The notes under the pieces were generated by a model that saw only the letters and a program-made list of their open reading frames with translations, was not told where the DNA came from and searched no databases. 19,908 nucleotides of DNA from JANQLU01 sp964434955 (lineage in GTDB: Bacteria > Planctomycetota > Planctomycetia > Pirellulales > Pirellulaceae): positions 1 through 19,908 of the forward strand of contig CAYSXI010000089.1 in assembly GCA_964434955.1 (NCBI GenBank), read 5' to 3'. This document shows, piece after piece, positions 7,267 through 15,617 of the stretch. Position numbers and translations under genes: made by a program. Each line of letters opens with the position of its first letter. Positions within the stretch are counted from its first letter, which is position 1.

Positions 7267-8088
7267 CTAGTCATCACTGACGAGCAGATCGCCGCGCATC
7301 ACGGTGACCGCATGCCCTTGAAGCAGGACCCGGTCTTCACTGAGCTGGATCGAAACGACTCCCCCCCGTTTTGAGGCCTGAAATCCGGCCAAGTCTTTTT
7401 TGTCGAGCTTTGCGCCCCAATAGGGTCCAAGGCAACAATGGGCGGAACCCGTAACCGGATCCTCATCGACTCCCGCACCCGGTGCAAAAAAACGGGAAAT
7501 GAAATCGAATTCCGGCTTCTCACTCCGGCTGGTAAGAATGACACCGCGTACCGGTTCGTCGCGAAGTCGCTGAAAGTTCACGTCGGCGTTGAGAACTTCC
7601 GATTCACTTGCAACTTCGATCAAGAGATCAAAGCTGTTTTTGCCGGTGAAGATGGGATGAACGCCCATCGCTTCGATCACCGCCGGGTTGATCGGAGTAT
7701 CGACGGCCGGATTGGCGGGAAAATCCATTTCGATTTTTCCGCCCACATTGGTGCAAGTCAAAATGCCGCTTCGAGTATCAAAGTAAATCGCGTCACTCCC
7801 TTGCACGAGATCGTTTTGCCAAAGCACGTGAGCAGTTGCCAGGGTCGCGTGGCCGCATAAGTCGACTTCGACTGCGGGGGTAAACCACTGCAGCTTGAAA
7901 TTCTGTTCGTCGATCCGTCGCACGAAAGCCGTTTCCGACAGGTTCATTTCGGCGGCCACCGACTGCATCCAATCATTGCCGTATTCACGCTTCAACAAGN
8001 NNNNNNNNNNNNNNNNNNNNNNNNNGCAAGCCGGGTTTCCTCCAAATGCCCGATTCGTAAACGCATCGACAATAAATGTTTCAACCAT
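7267..8088 (-). CDS. PhzF family isomerase/epimerase (contains assembly gap)
   Basis: PhzF-like proteins share the diaminopimelate-epimerase fold and usually catalyse proton shifts on small acids; substrates of most members are unknown. The N-terminus MVETFIVDAFTNRAFGGNPA and the segment AAEMNLSETAFV are typical, with Glu52 as the expected catalytic acid. FTPAVEVDLCGHATLATAHV and EDPVTGSAHCCLGPYWGAKL are the two conserved halves. Nine residues (22-30) are hidden by 26 N; the frame is kept on both sides and the gap length fits the family, so the gene is probably intact. ATG 8088 has AGAGGG upstream (8-base spacing) and starts 12 bases after the epimerase stop, so the two form an operon with rhaB. 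Confidence 0.92.
   Translation of the reverse strand: MVETFIVDAFTNRAFGGNPACXXXXXXXXXLLKREYGNDWMQSVAAEMNLSETAFVRRIDEQNFKLQWFTPAVEVDLCGHATLATAHVLWQNDLVQGSDAIYFDTRSGILTCTNVGGKIEMDFPANPAVDTPINPAVIEAMGVHPIFTGKNSFDLLIEVASESEVLNADVNFQRLRDEPVRGVILTSRSEKPEFDFISRFFAPGAGVDEDPVTGSAHCCLGPYWGAKLDKKDLAGFQASKRGGVVSIQLSEDRVLLQGHAVTVMRGDLLVSDD
8000..8025. other. Assembly gap (26 N)
   Basis: Unknown bases inside the PhzF gene near its N-terminus. The reading frame is the same on both sides. Confidence 0.99.
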
Positions 8089-8100
8089 AGAACCAACCCT

Positions 8101-9312
8101 CTAGAAAATCGGCTGCCCCGCCAACTTGTTTTCCAACATCTTCCAACAGACCAACTGCATCCTGGGCAAATGAAAGGGTCCCTTCCATAGATTCCCTTTC
8201 AAATCCGAGCTCACGCTTCCATCATTGCGTAGATACCCGTACCATTCCCCGAATTCCGAGTCTGGGAAATGATCATACGCCCACGCATGAACTTGGGAAT
8301 GCCATCTTGCATATTTTGAATCTCCCGTGAGCAGAAAAGCAAGTAACGTCGCAATGATCGTTTCGTTGTGCGGCCACCAGAATTTCATGTCATGCCAATA
8401 TTCCTGAACGGGTCCGCCATGAAGATCCACAAAGTACAGGATTCCCCCGTGCTCTTCGTCCCAACCACGCTCCCACATCCAGTCCAACATTTGCAAGCCT
8501 GTCTGAACAAGCGATGGGTCAGAACGGATTGCGCCTTCCGCCATCAAGAACCAGGCAGCTTCAATTGCATGCCCGGGATTCAACGTTCTTTGGTCGAAAT
8601 GGTCAATGATCTCGCCATTCAATCCCACCGTCTCCATGACGCAGCGGATATCGGGCTTCAGGTGATACCGTCTGATCAAATCAATCGAAAAGTCGATCCA
8701 ATGATTCGCCGACTCCAACCCGATTGACTCTCGGAGCTGCTGGGCCGTCACCACAAGGATCATGGGAAAACCGATACCACGTCCTGGCCGGACCCCCGTA
8801 AACTTTGCCGGTCCCTGCGGGCTGAGGTTTCCTTGAACAAATTGATCAAAGGATTTCTCAGCGAATTCCCGATATTTCTGCTGCCCCGTGGCCTTGGCCA
8901 ATTCACCAAACGCGATCGCCGCGAAACTTTCCGTGAAGGAATAACGGCGTTTGCGAATCGGCAAACCTTTGTCCGAGACGTGAAACCACATTCGGCCGTC
9001 CAACGGATCGAAACAGTGGTCGATCATGAAGTCGCAACCGGACTTGGCCAGCCTTAGCCAATCCGGATTCGGCTCCACGGTATTGAACAGCTCGCCGAGA
9101 AGCCAGGAAAATCGGCCCTGGGCCCAAACACTCTTGTCGGTATCAAGCAGCTCTCCCGCTCGCCCTCTGGCAGTCTGAAAACCGCCGTGCACGTTGTCTT
9201 CGGCCCGAGGAATCCAAAAAGGAAGCGTATCGTTTAGTAACCCATCCCGATAAATCTCAAGGAAAGCCTTGCAACCCGATTCGGTATCAATATTTGGAGT
9301 TGAGGGGCTCAT
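8101..9312 (-). CDS. AGE family sugar 2-epimerase (N-acylglucosamine 2-epimerase-like)
   Basis: A 403-residue (alpha/alpha)6-barrel protein of the AGE superfamily, which isomerises or epimerises unmodified or N-acetylated sugars. Family landmarks: RRYSFTESFAAIAFGEL (122-138), LNPGHAIEAAWFLMAEG (245-260), FWWPHNETI (311-319) and WKGPFHLPRM (376-385). His248 and His381 correspond to the catalytic histidine pair in known members. Substrate cannot be read from the sequence; candidates include GlcNAc/ManNAc, mannose/fructose or a deoxysugar. It starts at ATG 9312 with GGAGCG upstream, 56 bases after rhaB, and is followed by the PhzF gene after 12 bases. The rhamnulokinase neighbour suggests sugar catabolism. 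No signal peptide, so cytoplasmic. Confidence 0.92.
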   Translation of the reverse strand: MSPSTPNIDTESGCKAFLEIYRDGLLNDTLPFWIPRAEDNVHGGFQTARGRAGELLDTDKSVWAQGRFSWLLGELFNTVEPNPDWLRLAKSGCDFMIDHCFDPLDGRMWFHVSDKGLPIRKRRYSFTESFAAIAFGELAKATGQQKYREFAEKSFDQFVQGNLSPQGPAKFTGVRPGRGIGFPMILVVTAQQLRESIGLESANHWIDFSIDLIRRYHLKPDIRCVMETVGLNGEIIDHFDQRTLNPGHAIEAAWFLMAEGAIRSDPSLVQTGLQMLDWMWERGWDEEHGGILYFVDLHGGPVQEYWHDMKFWWPHNETIIATLLAFLLTGDSKYARWHSQVHAWAYDHFPDSEFGEWYGYLRNDGSVSSDLKGNLWKGPFHLPRMQLVCWKMLENKLAGQPIF

Positions 9313-9368
9313 TTCGTTTCGCGCTCCAAGTCACCACGTTCATCCACGAAGCCAAAGCCGCAACCCGA

Positions 9369-10865
9369 CTAGTCCGCGATCTTTTTGAATTTTTCGTAGG
9401 CTTCGTCCCAGCCATCTTCATTGCCGGGCTCATAGGTCTCGAGCGGAAAATTGTTGGCCACCATCTGGCGACCTTCGGTCACATTCGCCAGTTCGCCGGC
9501 ACCCACCATTTGCATCATCAGGTTCCCAATGGCGGTCGCTTCGATCGGCCCCGTGATGACTTCCCGTCCGGTTGCGTCCGCGGCCAACTGGTTCAGAAGA
9601 CGATTCTGAGTTCCACCTCCGACAATATGTATTCGATCAATGCTGGCTTCCGTAATTTGCTCGAGCCATTCCAAGACCATACGGTACCGAAGCGAGATAC
9701 TCTCCAAGGTGCAACGAATCATCTGGCCTTCGTCCGCCGGAGGCGTTTGCCCTGTCGCTTCGCAAATCGACGCGATTGCCTGTGGCATGTTAGCCGGTGC
9801 CATCAGCTCCGGATGATCGGGGGGAACATGACTGCCCAAGCGCGGTGAATCTTCCGCCAGGCGAACGAGATTCTCCCAATCGAACTCGCGACCTTCACGC
9901 TCCCAGATTCGCCGGCATTCCTGAACCAACCACATCCCGGCAACATTTTTCAGAAGCCGCGTTGTGCCTTCGACCCCACCCTCGTTCGTAAAATTCAAGT
10001 CTCCGACGACCTGGTTGATTCTTGGCGATTGAAGCTCTACTCCAACGCAAGACCAGGTACCGCTACTGACGTAACACCAGTTGGGGGTGGGCAGGGCCTC
10101 CGATTGAACCGGAACCGCAGCGACGGCGCTGGCCGTGTCGTGACTGGCCGGCACAACGACCTGAATCTGGGGAAGACCAAGTTCATCCGCCAACTCAGGC
10201 CGCAATTTTCCAATCGACGTTCCCGGCTGAACAATCTCGCCAAAAATCTCCGTGGGAATTCCGAACTTTTCGATGACATCGGAAGCCCAGTCGATCGTCC
10301 GTGGATCAATCAACTGCGATGTCGAGGCATCGGTGGACTCGTTGGTCATTTCACCGCAGAGCAACCAATGGAACAAATCCGGCATCATCAGGAAACGTTC
10401 GGCCTGATCCAACAGCTCCGGGTTCCGTTTCTTAATCGCATAAAGTTGAAAAAGCGAGTTAAATTCGATGAACTGCAAACCCGTCCGATCAAAAATCTCC
10501 TCACGCCGACAGACCTTGAACGCTTCTTCGAATATGCCCTGCGTTTGAGAATCGCGATAACAAATCGGCGAGCCAATCACGTCGCCGTCTTTACCCATCA
10601 AGGAAAAATCGACACCCCAGGTGTCAACGCCCACGCTGACAATTTCGTCGCCCTTGAAGCGATTTCCGGCAATTCTCAAGGCATCTTTGATGTGCTGCCA
10701 AAGCCCGAGCCAATCCCAAAGCAAACGGTTTCCGGCCCGCACACCTTGGTTGGGAAACCGGTGGATTTCTTCGAGTTCAAAACCCGTGGAGGACAGCGAG
10801 CCAGCGATAAGCCGTCCGCTGGAAGCACCCAAGTCAACCGCCAGAAAAATCTTTTTCGAATTCAT
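9369..10865 (-). CDS. rhaB: Rhamnulokinase (FGGY family)
   Basis: Phosphorylates L-rhamnulose to L-rhamnulose 1-phosphate with ATP, the second step of rhamnose catabolism. The 498-residue protein has the N-terminal phosphate-binding motif AVDLGASSGRLI (9-20), the substrate segment VGVDTWGVDFSLMGKDG (78-94) with Asp86 as the likely base, PASHDTASAVAAVP in the second domain, and IHIVGGGTQNRLLNQLAADATGREV near the C-terminus. These fit RhaB better than xylulokinase or glycerol kinase, although fuculokinase-like activity cannot be excluded. Of the clustered starts, ATG 10865 has GAGG about 9 bases upstream; ATG 10874 and TTG 10880 are alternatives. It is 71 bases downstream of lptB and heads the epimerase/PhzF unit. 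Confidence 0.94.
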   Translation of the reverse strand: MNSKKIFLAVDLGASSGRLIAGSLSSTGFELEEIHRFPNQGVRAGNRLLWDWLGLWQHIKDALRIAGNRFKGDEIVSVGVDTWGVDFSLMGKDGDVIGSPICYRDSQTQGIFEEAFKVCRREEIFDRTGLQFIEFNSLFQLYAIKKRNPELLDQAERFLMMPDLFHWLLCGEMTNESTDASTSQLIDPRTIDWASDVIEKFGIPTEIFGEIVQPGTSIGKLRPELADELGLPQIQVVVPASHDTASAVAAVPVQSEALPTPNWCYVSSGTWSCVGVELQSPRINQVVGDLNFTNEGGVEGTTRLLKNVAGMWLVQECRRIWEREGREFDWENLVRLAEDSPRLGSHVPPDHPELMAPANMPQAIASICEATGQTPPADEGQMIRCTLESISLRYRMVLEWLEQITEASIDRIHIVGGGTQNRLLNQLAADATGREVITGPIEATAIGNLMMQMVGAGELANVTEGRQMVANNFPLETYEPGNEDGWDEAYEKFKKIAD

Positions 10866-10936
10866 GATTGCCATCCTCAATTAATCGGAAGGCAATTTTG
10901 CAAATTGAACAGCGCGCTACAAGTACCAAATGGAGC

Positions 10937-11893
10937 TTAATCAAGATCCGACGTTCGAATCGGGCGAATTTTCGGGCGAGAGATTTTCGGTTTTTCACCG
11001 AGCTTGCGTTTGACGCGCCGGGTTTTTGCACGAGCCGGCACCTCCGCCTCGGAGGGCGGATCCAACGATTCAGCAGAAGCTGTTTCTTCGAACGAATCTT
11101 CCGCTTCCGTTTCTTGTATTCGCTCAACGACTTTCTTGCGTTTGGGCTTTCGTCGTTTGCGATCGGTATCTGGAATCATTTCGATTTCACCAAGATACTT
11201 TCGTTTGACCTCTTCGTGCGCGATGATTTGCTCTGCGTCACCACTCACCAGGATTTTGCCTTCGCTGACGACGTAGGTCCGATCGGTGATTTGCAGGATC
11301 TCACGCGCGGCATGGTCGGTAATCAAGACCGCAATGCCTTCATCACTCAGTTGCTGAATGATTGTTTGAATGTTCTGAACCGTCACGGGATCAATCCCGG
11401 CGAATGGTTCGTCCAGCATGATGATCTCGGGTTCCGAGACAAGGCAACGGGCAATCTCCAGGCGTCGCCGCTCTCCACCAGATAGCCTGGCGGCTTTCGT
11501 TTTGCGGATATGTCGGATCTGAAATTGATCCAGCAATTCGTCGCAGCGCATCCTTCTTTTTTTTCCGTGGATGCCAATCATCTCCAACATTGCCAGAATG
11601 TTTTGCTCGGTCGAAAGCTTGGAAAACACGCTGCTTTGCTGAGGTAGATAACCCATGCCCCCATCCCGCGCGCGAACGTACATCGGCCATTCGGTAACTT
11701 CTTGACCCCGCAGCCAGACTTGTCCGCGGTCCGGCGTGACCATTCCACAGATCATTCGAAAGGTGGTTGTTTTTCCGGCGCCGTTGGGACCCAACAATCC
11801 AACAATTTCGCCCTGTTCGACCTCAAGTGTTACACCGTCGACGACTCGCCTGCGGGAATAAGATTTGGCGAGATCCAAAGCACGTAAAATCAT
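10937..11893 (-). CDS. lptB: LPS export ABC transporter ATP-binding protein LptB, with a charged C-terminal tail
   Basis: LptB powers extraction of lipopolysaccharide from the inner membrane as a dimer with LptF/LptG. The ATPase core is complete: Walker A GPNGAGKT (35-42), Q-loop YLPQQSSVF, signature LSGGERRR (137-144), Walker B IIMLDEP (157-163), and switch His194 (ITDHAARE). Lineage-typical text RYLGEIE-like ends the core near residue 237. Beyond it is a tail of about 78 residues (241-318), first basic (RKRRKPKRKK), then acidic (ETEAEDSFEETASAES), then basic (RRVKRKLGEKPK), ending PIRTSDLD. ATG 11893 is fixed by AGGAGG five bases upstream; longer starts are not needed. Lies 139 bases after the signal peptidase gene, same strand. 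Confidence 0.93.
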   Translation of the reverse strand: MILRALDLAKSYSRRRVVDGVTLEVEQGEIVGLLGPNGAGKTTTFRMICGMVTPDRGQVWLRGQEVTEWPMYVRARDGGMGYLPQQSSVFSKLSTEQNILAMLEMIGIHGKKRRMRCDELLDQFQIRHIRKTKAARLSGGERRRLEIARCLVSEPEIIMLDEPFAGIDPVTVQNIQTIIQQLSDEGIAVLITDHAAREILQITDRTYVVSEGKILVSGDAEQIIAHEEVKRKYLGEIEMIPDTDRKRRKPKRKKVVERIQETEAEDSFEETASAESLDPPSEAEVPARAKTRRVKRKLGEKPKISRPKIRPIRTSDLD

Positions 11894-11898
11894 TCGAT

Positions 11899-11904
11899 CC
11901 TCCT
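11899..11904 (-). promoter_or_regulatory. Strong ribosome site that fixes the lptB start
   Basis: AGGAGG on the minus strand, five bases (ATCGA) before ATG 11893. It argues against the upstream in-frame start near 11983, which would add 30 residues of non-family sequence. Confidence 0.85.
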
Positions 11905-12032
11905 TGTCGGTCGACGCATCCTCGCGAACAGCAACTGCTGCTGACCTAGGTTGGCAATTCAGAGCCCGAACTGGAACAGGCAAACACCTTGTACGTTCAA
12001 CATCCGTTGCGCGTTCGGCACAACTTCTGGCA

Positions 12033-14003
12033 CTAGTGTATAAAACCCATGCGTTTGAAGTTAGGCCAACCTGGTGGCCAATTCCAACTATGGGGCCAAT
12101 AAATCACCATCGCCCGGCCGCTGAGATAATCCCTGTGAAAATAGGGAGGTGCCGGCTGCCCACCAATGGTCCAAGACCGGGCATCCAGGCTTTGAGGACT
12201 GTTGTCACCCATCGGCATGAAACAATCGTCGGCAATCTGGTATTTCGCCGGATCGTTTTCGGGATTGCGAGATTCAAAAAACTCGACGGTTTTCGGCGTT
12301 TCCCAACTGGAGGGGGTCGTCAAGTAACGACGAATCTCCGCCGGTTGATTCGGGCCAAGATATTCGGCCAAACCACCTCGATAAGTCGTCGTGGCAACAT
12401 AGTAGATGTCGCGCAAAACCTGAATTCGACCAATTTCCAGTTCGGCGCCACCCGCTGCTCCGATCGCCACCGGCTCCGCGTCACCGCGCTGTCCTTTTTG
12501 ATTCTTCCATTTTGGCAGCACATCGCCTTTGCGAATGTAATTGACGAAGTTGTCACTGCCGAATCGAATCAGCTTCTTGTTCACCCAAAGCGCCAAACGA
12601 TCATCGTAATTCGCAAAACGAATCGAGTATTTCCCCTGCCCCTTGATGACCCGATTCTTGGATTCGGTCGATGAAGTGGGACTTCCACTGGAGTCGACAA
12701 ATTGAACCCGATCATCGTCGCATGAAAATGCCGCCGTGCCGGAGGCCAAATCAATCGTGCAGTTGAAGGCAATTCCACCTTCCACCAATTGAAATACGAC
12801 CTGCCCCTGGGAAGACTTGACGTCGACCTCTGCGTCAACGCACAAATCGCCAACCCAGTGCATTCCCAGGTTGCGATCATAAAAGTACTGTGTTGGTCGA
12901 CGAATTCCGATCGAACGCTGATGATCAAATTCATCATGAACTTCGGCTGGAAAATTTTTCGCAAGGTCCTTCAGTTGTCGGTCCGTGAACGAAATCTTGT
13001 TTGGCCCGACCTGGTATTGCTGGTGGTGATTGTAGGCGTAATAGTCGGCGATCAATTCGCCTTGATAGCCGGTTTGAATTCGCGGGGGCAAGACGCCTTC
13101 GTTCAAATACGCGTCCCATTCGTACCAACGTGGAGCGATATGGCGGTAGCGCAACCAGGCGGGTGATTCACCTGCCGATTTCACTGAATACTTGGATTGG
13201 CCATTCGCTTCACCGATAACCCAAACTTTTTCAGCATCGGCCGTGTCATGCTGATCCCAGCGAGACGGCCACCCGGCTTCCTTGAGTTTCTTGGCGATAA
13301 ACTTGGTGTCATCCACTTTCTGGAGCATGTGCCACATCTTTTCCGGCGGCTTTCTCCTCAGCTCCTTCTGATTGATCGTTTGCGTATCGTGGGCAAACGA
13401 ATAGATATCTCCGTGAACAATCACGATGGTTTCGTTGGGCAAGCCAATGCAGCGCTTGATGTAATTCTGCTTGGGATTGTTCGGATTCTTGAAGATCAAA
13501 ACATCCCAGCGTTTCGGGTCAACGAAATCGTAAATGAATTTGTTGGCGAGGATCCGATCTCCATCAAATGTCTCGTGATCGACGTTGTATTGTTTGCTTT
13601 TGCGGTCCCGATGAAGCTGCATGTTGTACTGACAAATCGGACAAAAACACGAGACGAGCTGTGTGTCGCGAGTTTCTTTGCTGGCTCCAACCTGATACCG
13701 GATTCCACACTGCTCACACTCGACATCGATGTGTTCACCAAAAAGCGAAACCGCCATCGAACCGGTTGGGATGATAAAGGCCTCTGCTTCAAAGCAGCGG
13801 AACAGGAGCGCGAGCATCACCGCAATCACGACGGATTCGATGGTTTCTCGAACCCCGCGATCGCGAAAGAAATTGCCGACACTGGAGCCGGCTGCCGTTT
13901 CCGGGGCATGGTCCTGACTTGGGTGGTCGTCCCCAGTCGCAAAAGCTTCACGTCGTTTTCGTTTGGCCATTCTCAATTTCCGGTACGAAGGCAACTTCGC
14001 CAT
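12033..14003 (-). CDS. lepB: Signal peptidase I, greatly enlarged, with zinc ribbon and inserted domain
   Basis: Cuts signal peptides from exported proteins at the outer face of the inner membrane. Catalytic pieces are present: one membrane helix (about 54-70), the serine motif FIIPTGSMAVSL (Ser82), the lysine motif KQNYIKRCIGLPNE (Lys183), and box E-type MGDNSPQSLDARSW (598-611) plus GRAMVIYW. At 656 residues it is over twice a typical LepB. Two additions explain this. First, C96xxC99 and C121xxC124 between the serine and lysine motifs look like a zinc ribbon. Second, about 390 residues lie between LPNE and ADDCFMPMGDN; part (roughly 383-535) reads like a beta-sandwich (LamG-like, tentative). 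I use ATG 14003; ATG 13970 (residue 12) is an alternative. Followed by lptB. Confidence 0.92.
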   Translation of the reverse strand: MAKLPSYRKLRMAKRKRREAFATGDDHPSQDHAPETAAGSSVGNFFRDRGVRETIESVVIAVMLALLFRCFEAEAFIIPTGSMAVSLFGEHIDVECEQCGIRYQVGASKETRDTQLVSCFCPICQYNMQLHRDRKSKQYNVDHETFDGDRILANKFIYDFVDPKRWDVLIFKNPNNPKQNYIKRCIGLPNETIVIVHGDIYSFAHDTQTINQKELRRKPPEKMWHMLQKVDDTKFIAKKLKEAGWPSRWDQHDTADAEKVWVIGEANGQSKYSVKSAGESPAWLRYRHIAPRWYEWDAYLNEGVLPPRIQTGYQGELIADYYAYNHHQQYQVGPNKISFTDRQLKDLAKNFPAEVHDEFDHQRSIGIRRPTQYFYDRNLGMHWVGDLCVDAEVDVKSSQGQVVFQLVEGGIAFNCTIDLASGTAAFSCDDDRVQFVDSSGSPTSSTESKNRVIKGQGKYSIRFANYDDRLALWVNKKLIRFGSDNFVNYIRKGDVLPKWKNQKGQRGDAEPVAIGAAGGAELEIGRIQVLRDIYYVATTTYRGGLAEYLGPNQPAEIRRYLTTPSSWETPKTVEFFESRNPENDPAKYQIADDCFMPMGDNSPQSLDARSWTIGGQPAPPYFHRDYLSGRAMVIYWPHSWNWPPGWPNFKRMGFIH

Positions 14004-14033
14004 TTTTCGCCGACAGCGGCGAAACCCAATAAA

Positions 14034-14052
14034 AGCCCGATTATAGCGGGCT
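14034..14052 (-). promoter_or_regulatory. Hairpin with TATAAT in its loop upstream of lepB
   Basis: On the minus strand AGCCCG-CTATAAT-CGGGCT is followed by TTTATT, 31 bases before the lepB ATG. TATAAT is a perfect -10 box, but I see no matching -35 box 16-18 bases upstream. Alternatively it is an early terminator-like hairpin. Function undecided. Confidence 0.3.
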
Positions 14053-14171
14053 CGTCCAATGGCCGATACGCGAGCTTTTCAACCCCGAGCCCCACGGCTT
14101 CGTGTTACCACCTCAACAACGAGCGGATTTTCAGCAAAAATGGAGGGCGTTCATTTTTGGCGAGGTGAAGT

Positions 14172-14831
14172 TTGAAAAAAATCGGGATCGCAACCATGGT
14201 TGTCGCCGCCCTGTTAGGCTTGATTGCGCTCCCGTTGGTTTTCTTATTCGACCTGGAAAACCTTTTCTTGGAATGGATGTCTCCAGAAACTTCACAAATC
14301 CCACCCGGCCAACTCGGCTGGCTGGCATTCGTCTTGTTGGCAGCGGATATATTTCTCCCCGTTCCCTCAAGTGGCGTCGCAACCGTCGCCGGCGCGTTGC
14401 TGGGAATCTTTCCCGCGATCCTCATCTGCTTCCTTGGAATGACGATGTCCGTGGTTATTGGCTACTGGTCGGCTCGTTTCCTGGGAATCCCTTTCGCCAA
14501 ACGGCTCGCGAAGGCGAGTGATCTGGAACCGATTCACGAGTGGTTTAACCACTACGGGTTCCCCGTTCTAATACTTCTGCGAGGAATCCCCGTGATTGGC
14601 GAAGCCAGTGTGTTGGTGAGCGGTGCTTATCGTTTGAGTTTTCCACGCGTTTTACTTTCAACGTCGCTGGCCAACTTGGCACTGGTTTCCGTTTACGTTT
14701 TGCTTGGGCACTTTGCCGGTGAATCGGAATGGCTGACAACGGCGGTTTTGGTTGCAGTGATCGCGCCACTCTTTGCATTGTTTTACGTTCGAGTATTGAT
14801 TCAGAAAAATGGGAAAAGTCCAACAAATTGA
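14172..14831 (+). CDS. VTT/DedA-like (SNARE-associated) membrane protein
   Basis: A 219-residue integral membrane protein of the VTT (DedA/TVP38) type, a superfamily that includes lipid scramblases and undecaprenyl-phosphate or PE flippases. I see an N-terminal helix (ATMVVAALLGLIALPLVFLF), a re-entrant type segment FLPVPSSGVATVAGALLGIFPAILICFLGM, the conserved arm RFLGIPFAKRL, RGIPVIGEASVLVSGAYRLSFPRVL, and two C-terminal helices. The F-x-P-x-P-(S) and G-A-x-x-G spacing is typical. The start is TTG 14172, supported by GAGG 6 bases upstream (14162-14165); ATG 14196 is possible but would cut into the first helix. Its last 23 bases overlap upp, so the two are translationally coupled. Specific substrate unknown. 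Confidence 0.85.
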   Translation: MKKIGIATMVVAALLGLIALPLVFLFDLENLFLEWMSPETSQIPPGQLGWLAFVLLAADIFLPVPSSGVATVAGALLGIFPAILICFLGMTMSVVIGYWSARFLGIPFAKRLAKASDLEPIHEWFNHYGFPVLILLRGIPVIGEASVLVSGAYRLSFPRVLLSTSLANLALVSVYVLLGHFAGESEWLTTAVLVAVIAPLFALFYVRVLIQKNGKSPTN

Positions 14832-15432
14832 TCATCCGCTAACGCGATTTCATTTGACGAAAGTCCGGGACAAGAACACAAACCCCCAAGCCTTTCGTCA
14901 CGCGGTTAGCCAACTTTCCGCGCTGGTTGCCTTCGAAGCCACCCGGGAACTCGAGACAGCGGAATACCAGGTCGAAACGCCTTTAACTCAGTGCGCCGGT
15001 TTTCAATGGGCAAATTCGATCGGGCTCGTACCAATTCTTCGGGCGGGAATCGGGATGGTCGATTCGGTTTTGAACTTTATTCCCGATGCCCAGGTTTGGC
15101 ATCTTGGCCTTTATCGCGATGAAGCGACGGCCAAACCGGTTGGCTATTACAACAAACTCCCCTCAGGCAGTCCCGTCTCCTTGGCGATGGTATTGGATCC
15201 CATGTTGGCAACCGGCGGATCAGCTTGCCTTGCTTGTGAAACGCTGAAGGAGTGGGGCGTCGACCGGATTCAAATCCTTTCGATCATTTCAGCACCCGAA
15301 GGCACCCAGGAAGTCCAGGCTCGATTTCCCGACGTCGATATTCACACCTGTGTGATTGATGAACGGCTGAACGAAAACAAGTTCATCGTTCCCGGCTTGG
15401 GAGATGCGGGCGACCGAATATTCAATACTTGA
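14809..15432 (+). CDS. upp: Uracil phosphoribosyltransferase
   Basis: Salvage enzyme making UMP from uracil and PRPP in the cytoplasm. The 207-residue protein, a normal length, carries the PRPP motif MVLDPMLATGGSA (127-139), the N-terminal segment LTRFHLTKVRDKNTNP-like (11-26), PILRAGIGMVD (75-85), the flexible loop YRDE (102-105) and the uracil-recognition segment VPGLGDAGDR (194-203). Nothing is missing. The ATG lies inside the end of the preceding membrane protein gene (23-base overlap), with a weak ribosome site, so expression likely depends on the upstream gene. No clear terminator follows in the next 185 bases. Confidence 0.96.
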   Translation: MGKVQQIDHPLTRFHLTKVRDKNTNPQAFRHAVSQLSALVAFEATRELETAEYQVETPLTQCAGFQWANSIGLVPILRAGIGMVDSVLNFIPDAQVWHLGLYRDEATAKPVGYYNKLPSGSPVSLAMVLDPMLATGGSACLACETLKEWGVDRIQILSIISAPEGTQEVQARFPDVDIHTCVIDERLNENKFIVPGLGDAGDRIFNT

Positions 15433-15617
15433 ACGTTCGTGCTCAAAGATAAGTTTGCTTTTGACGACAAATTATCTGATGGCAACTTGGGCTCCAACCA
15501 ATCTCAACGTAAAATAGAAAGACACTTCCTCAACATTTGTCTTCAAGTCCGTGATTGTCACGGTAGTGAACGGTAGGAAAATCTTCAAATTATTCAGGAC
15601 GGGGAAGTCGTCAAAAC

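Noticed and set aside
10029..10940. Plus-strand open frame of 303 codons opposite rhaB
   Set aside because: Shadow of rhaB, whose kinase motifs are unmistakable. The antisense product has no recognisable domain.
11865..12674. Plus-strand open frame of 269 codons
   Set aside because: Lies over lptB start, the intergenic gap and the end of lepB on the other strand. No ribosome site or family text.
13197..14168. Plus-strand open frame of 323 codons opposite lepB
   Set aside because: Antisense to a complete signal peptidase gene with clear catalytic motifs. Its product is Arg/His/Phe-rich with no family resemblance.
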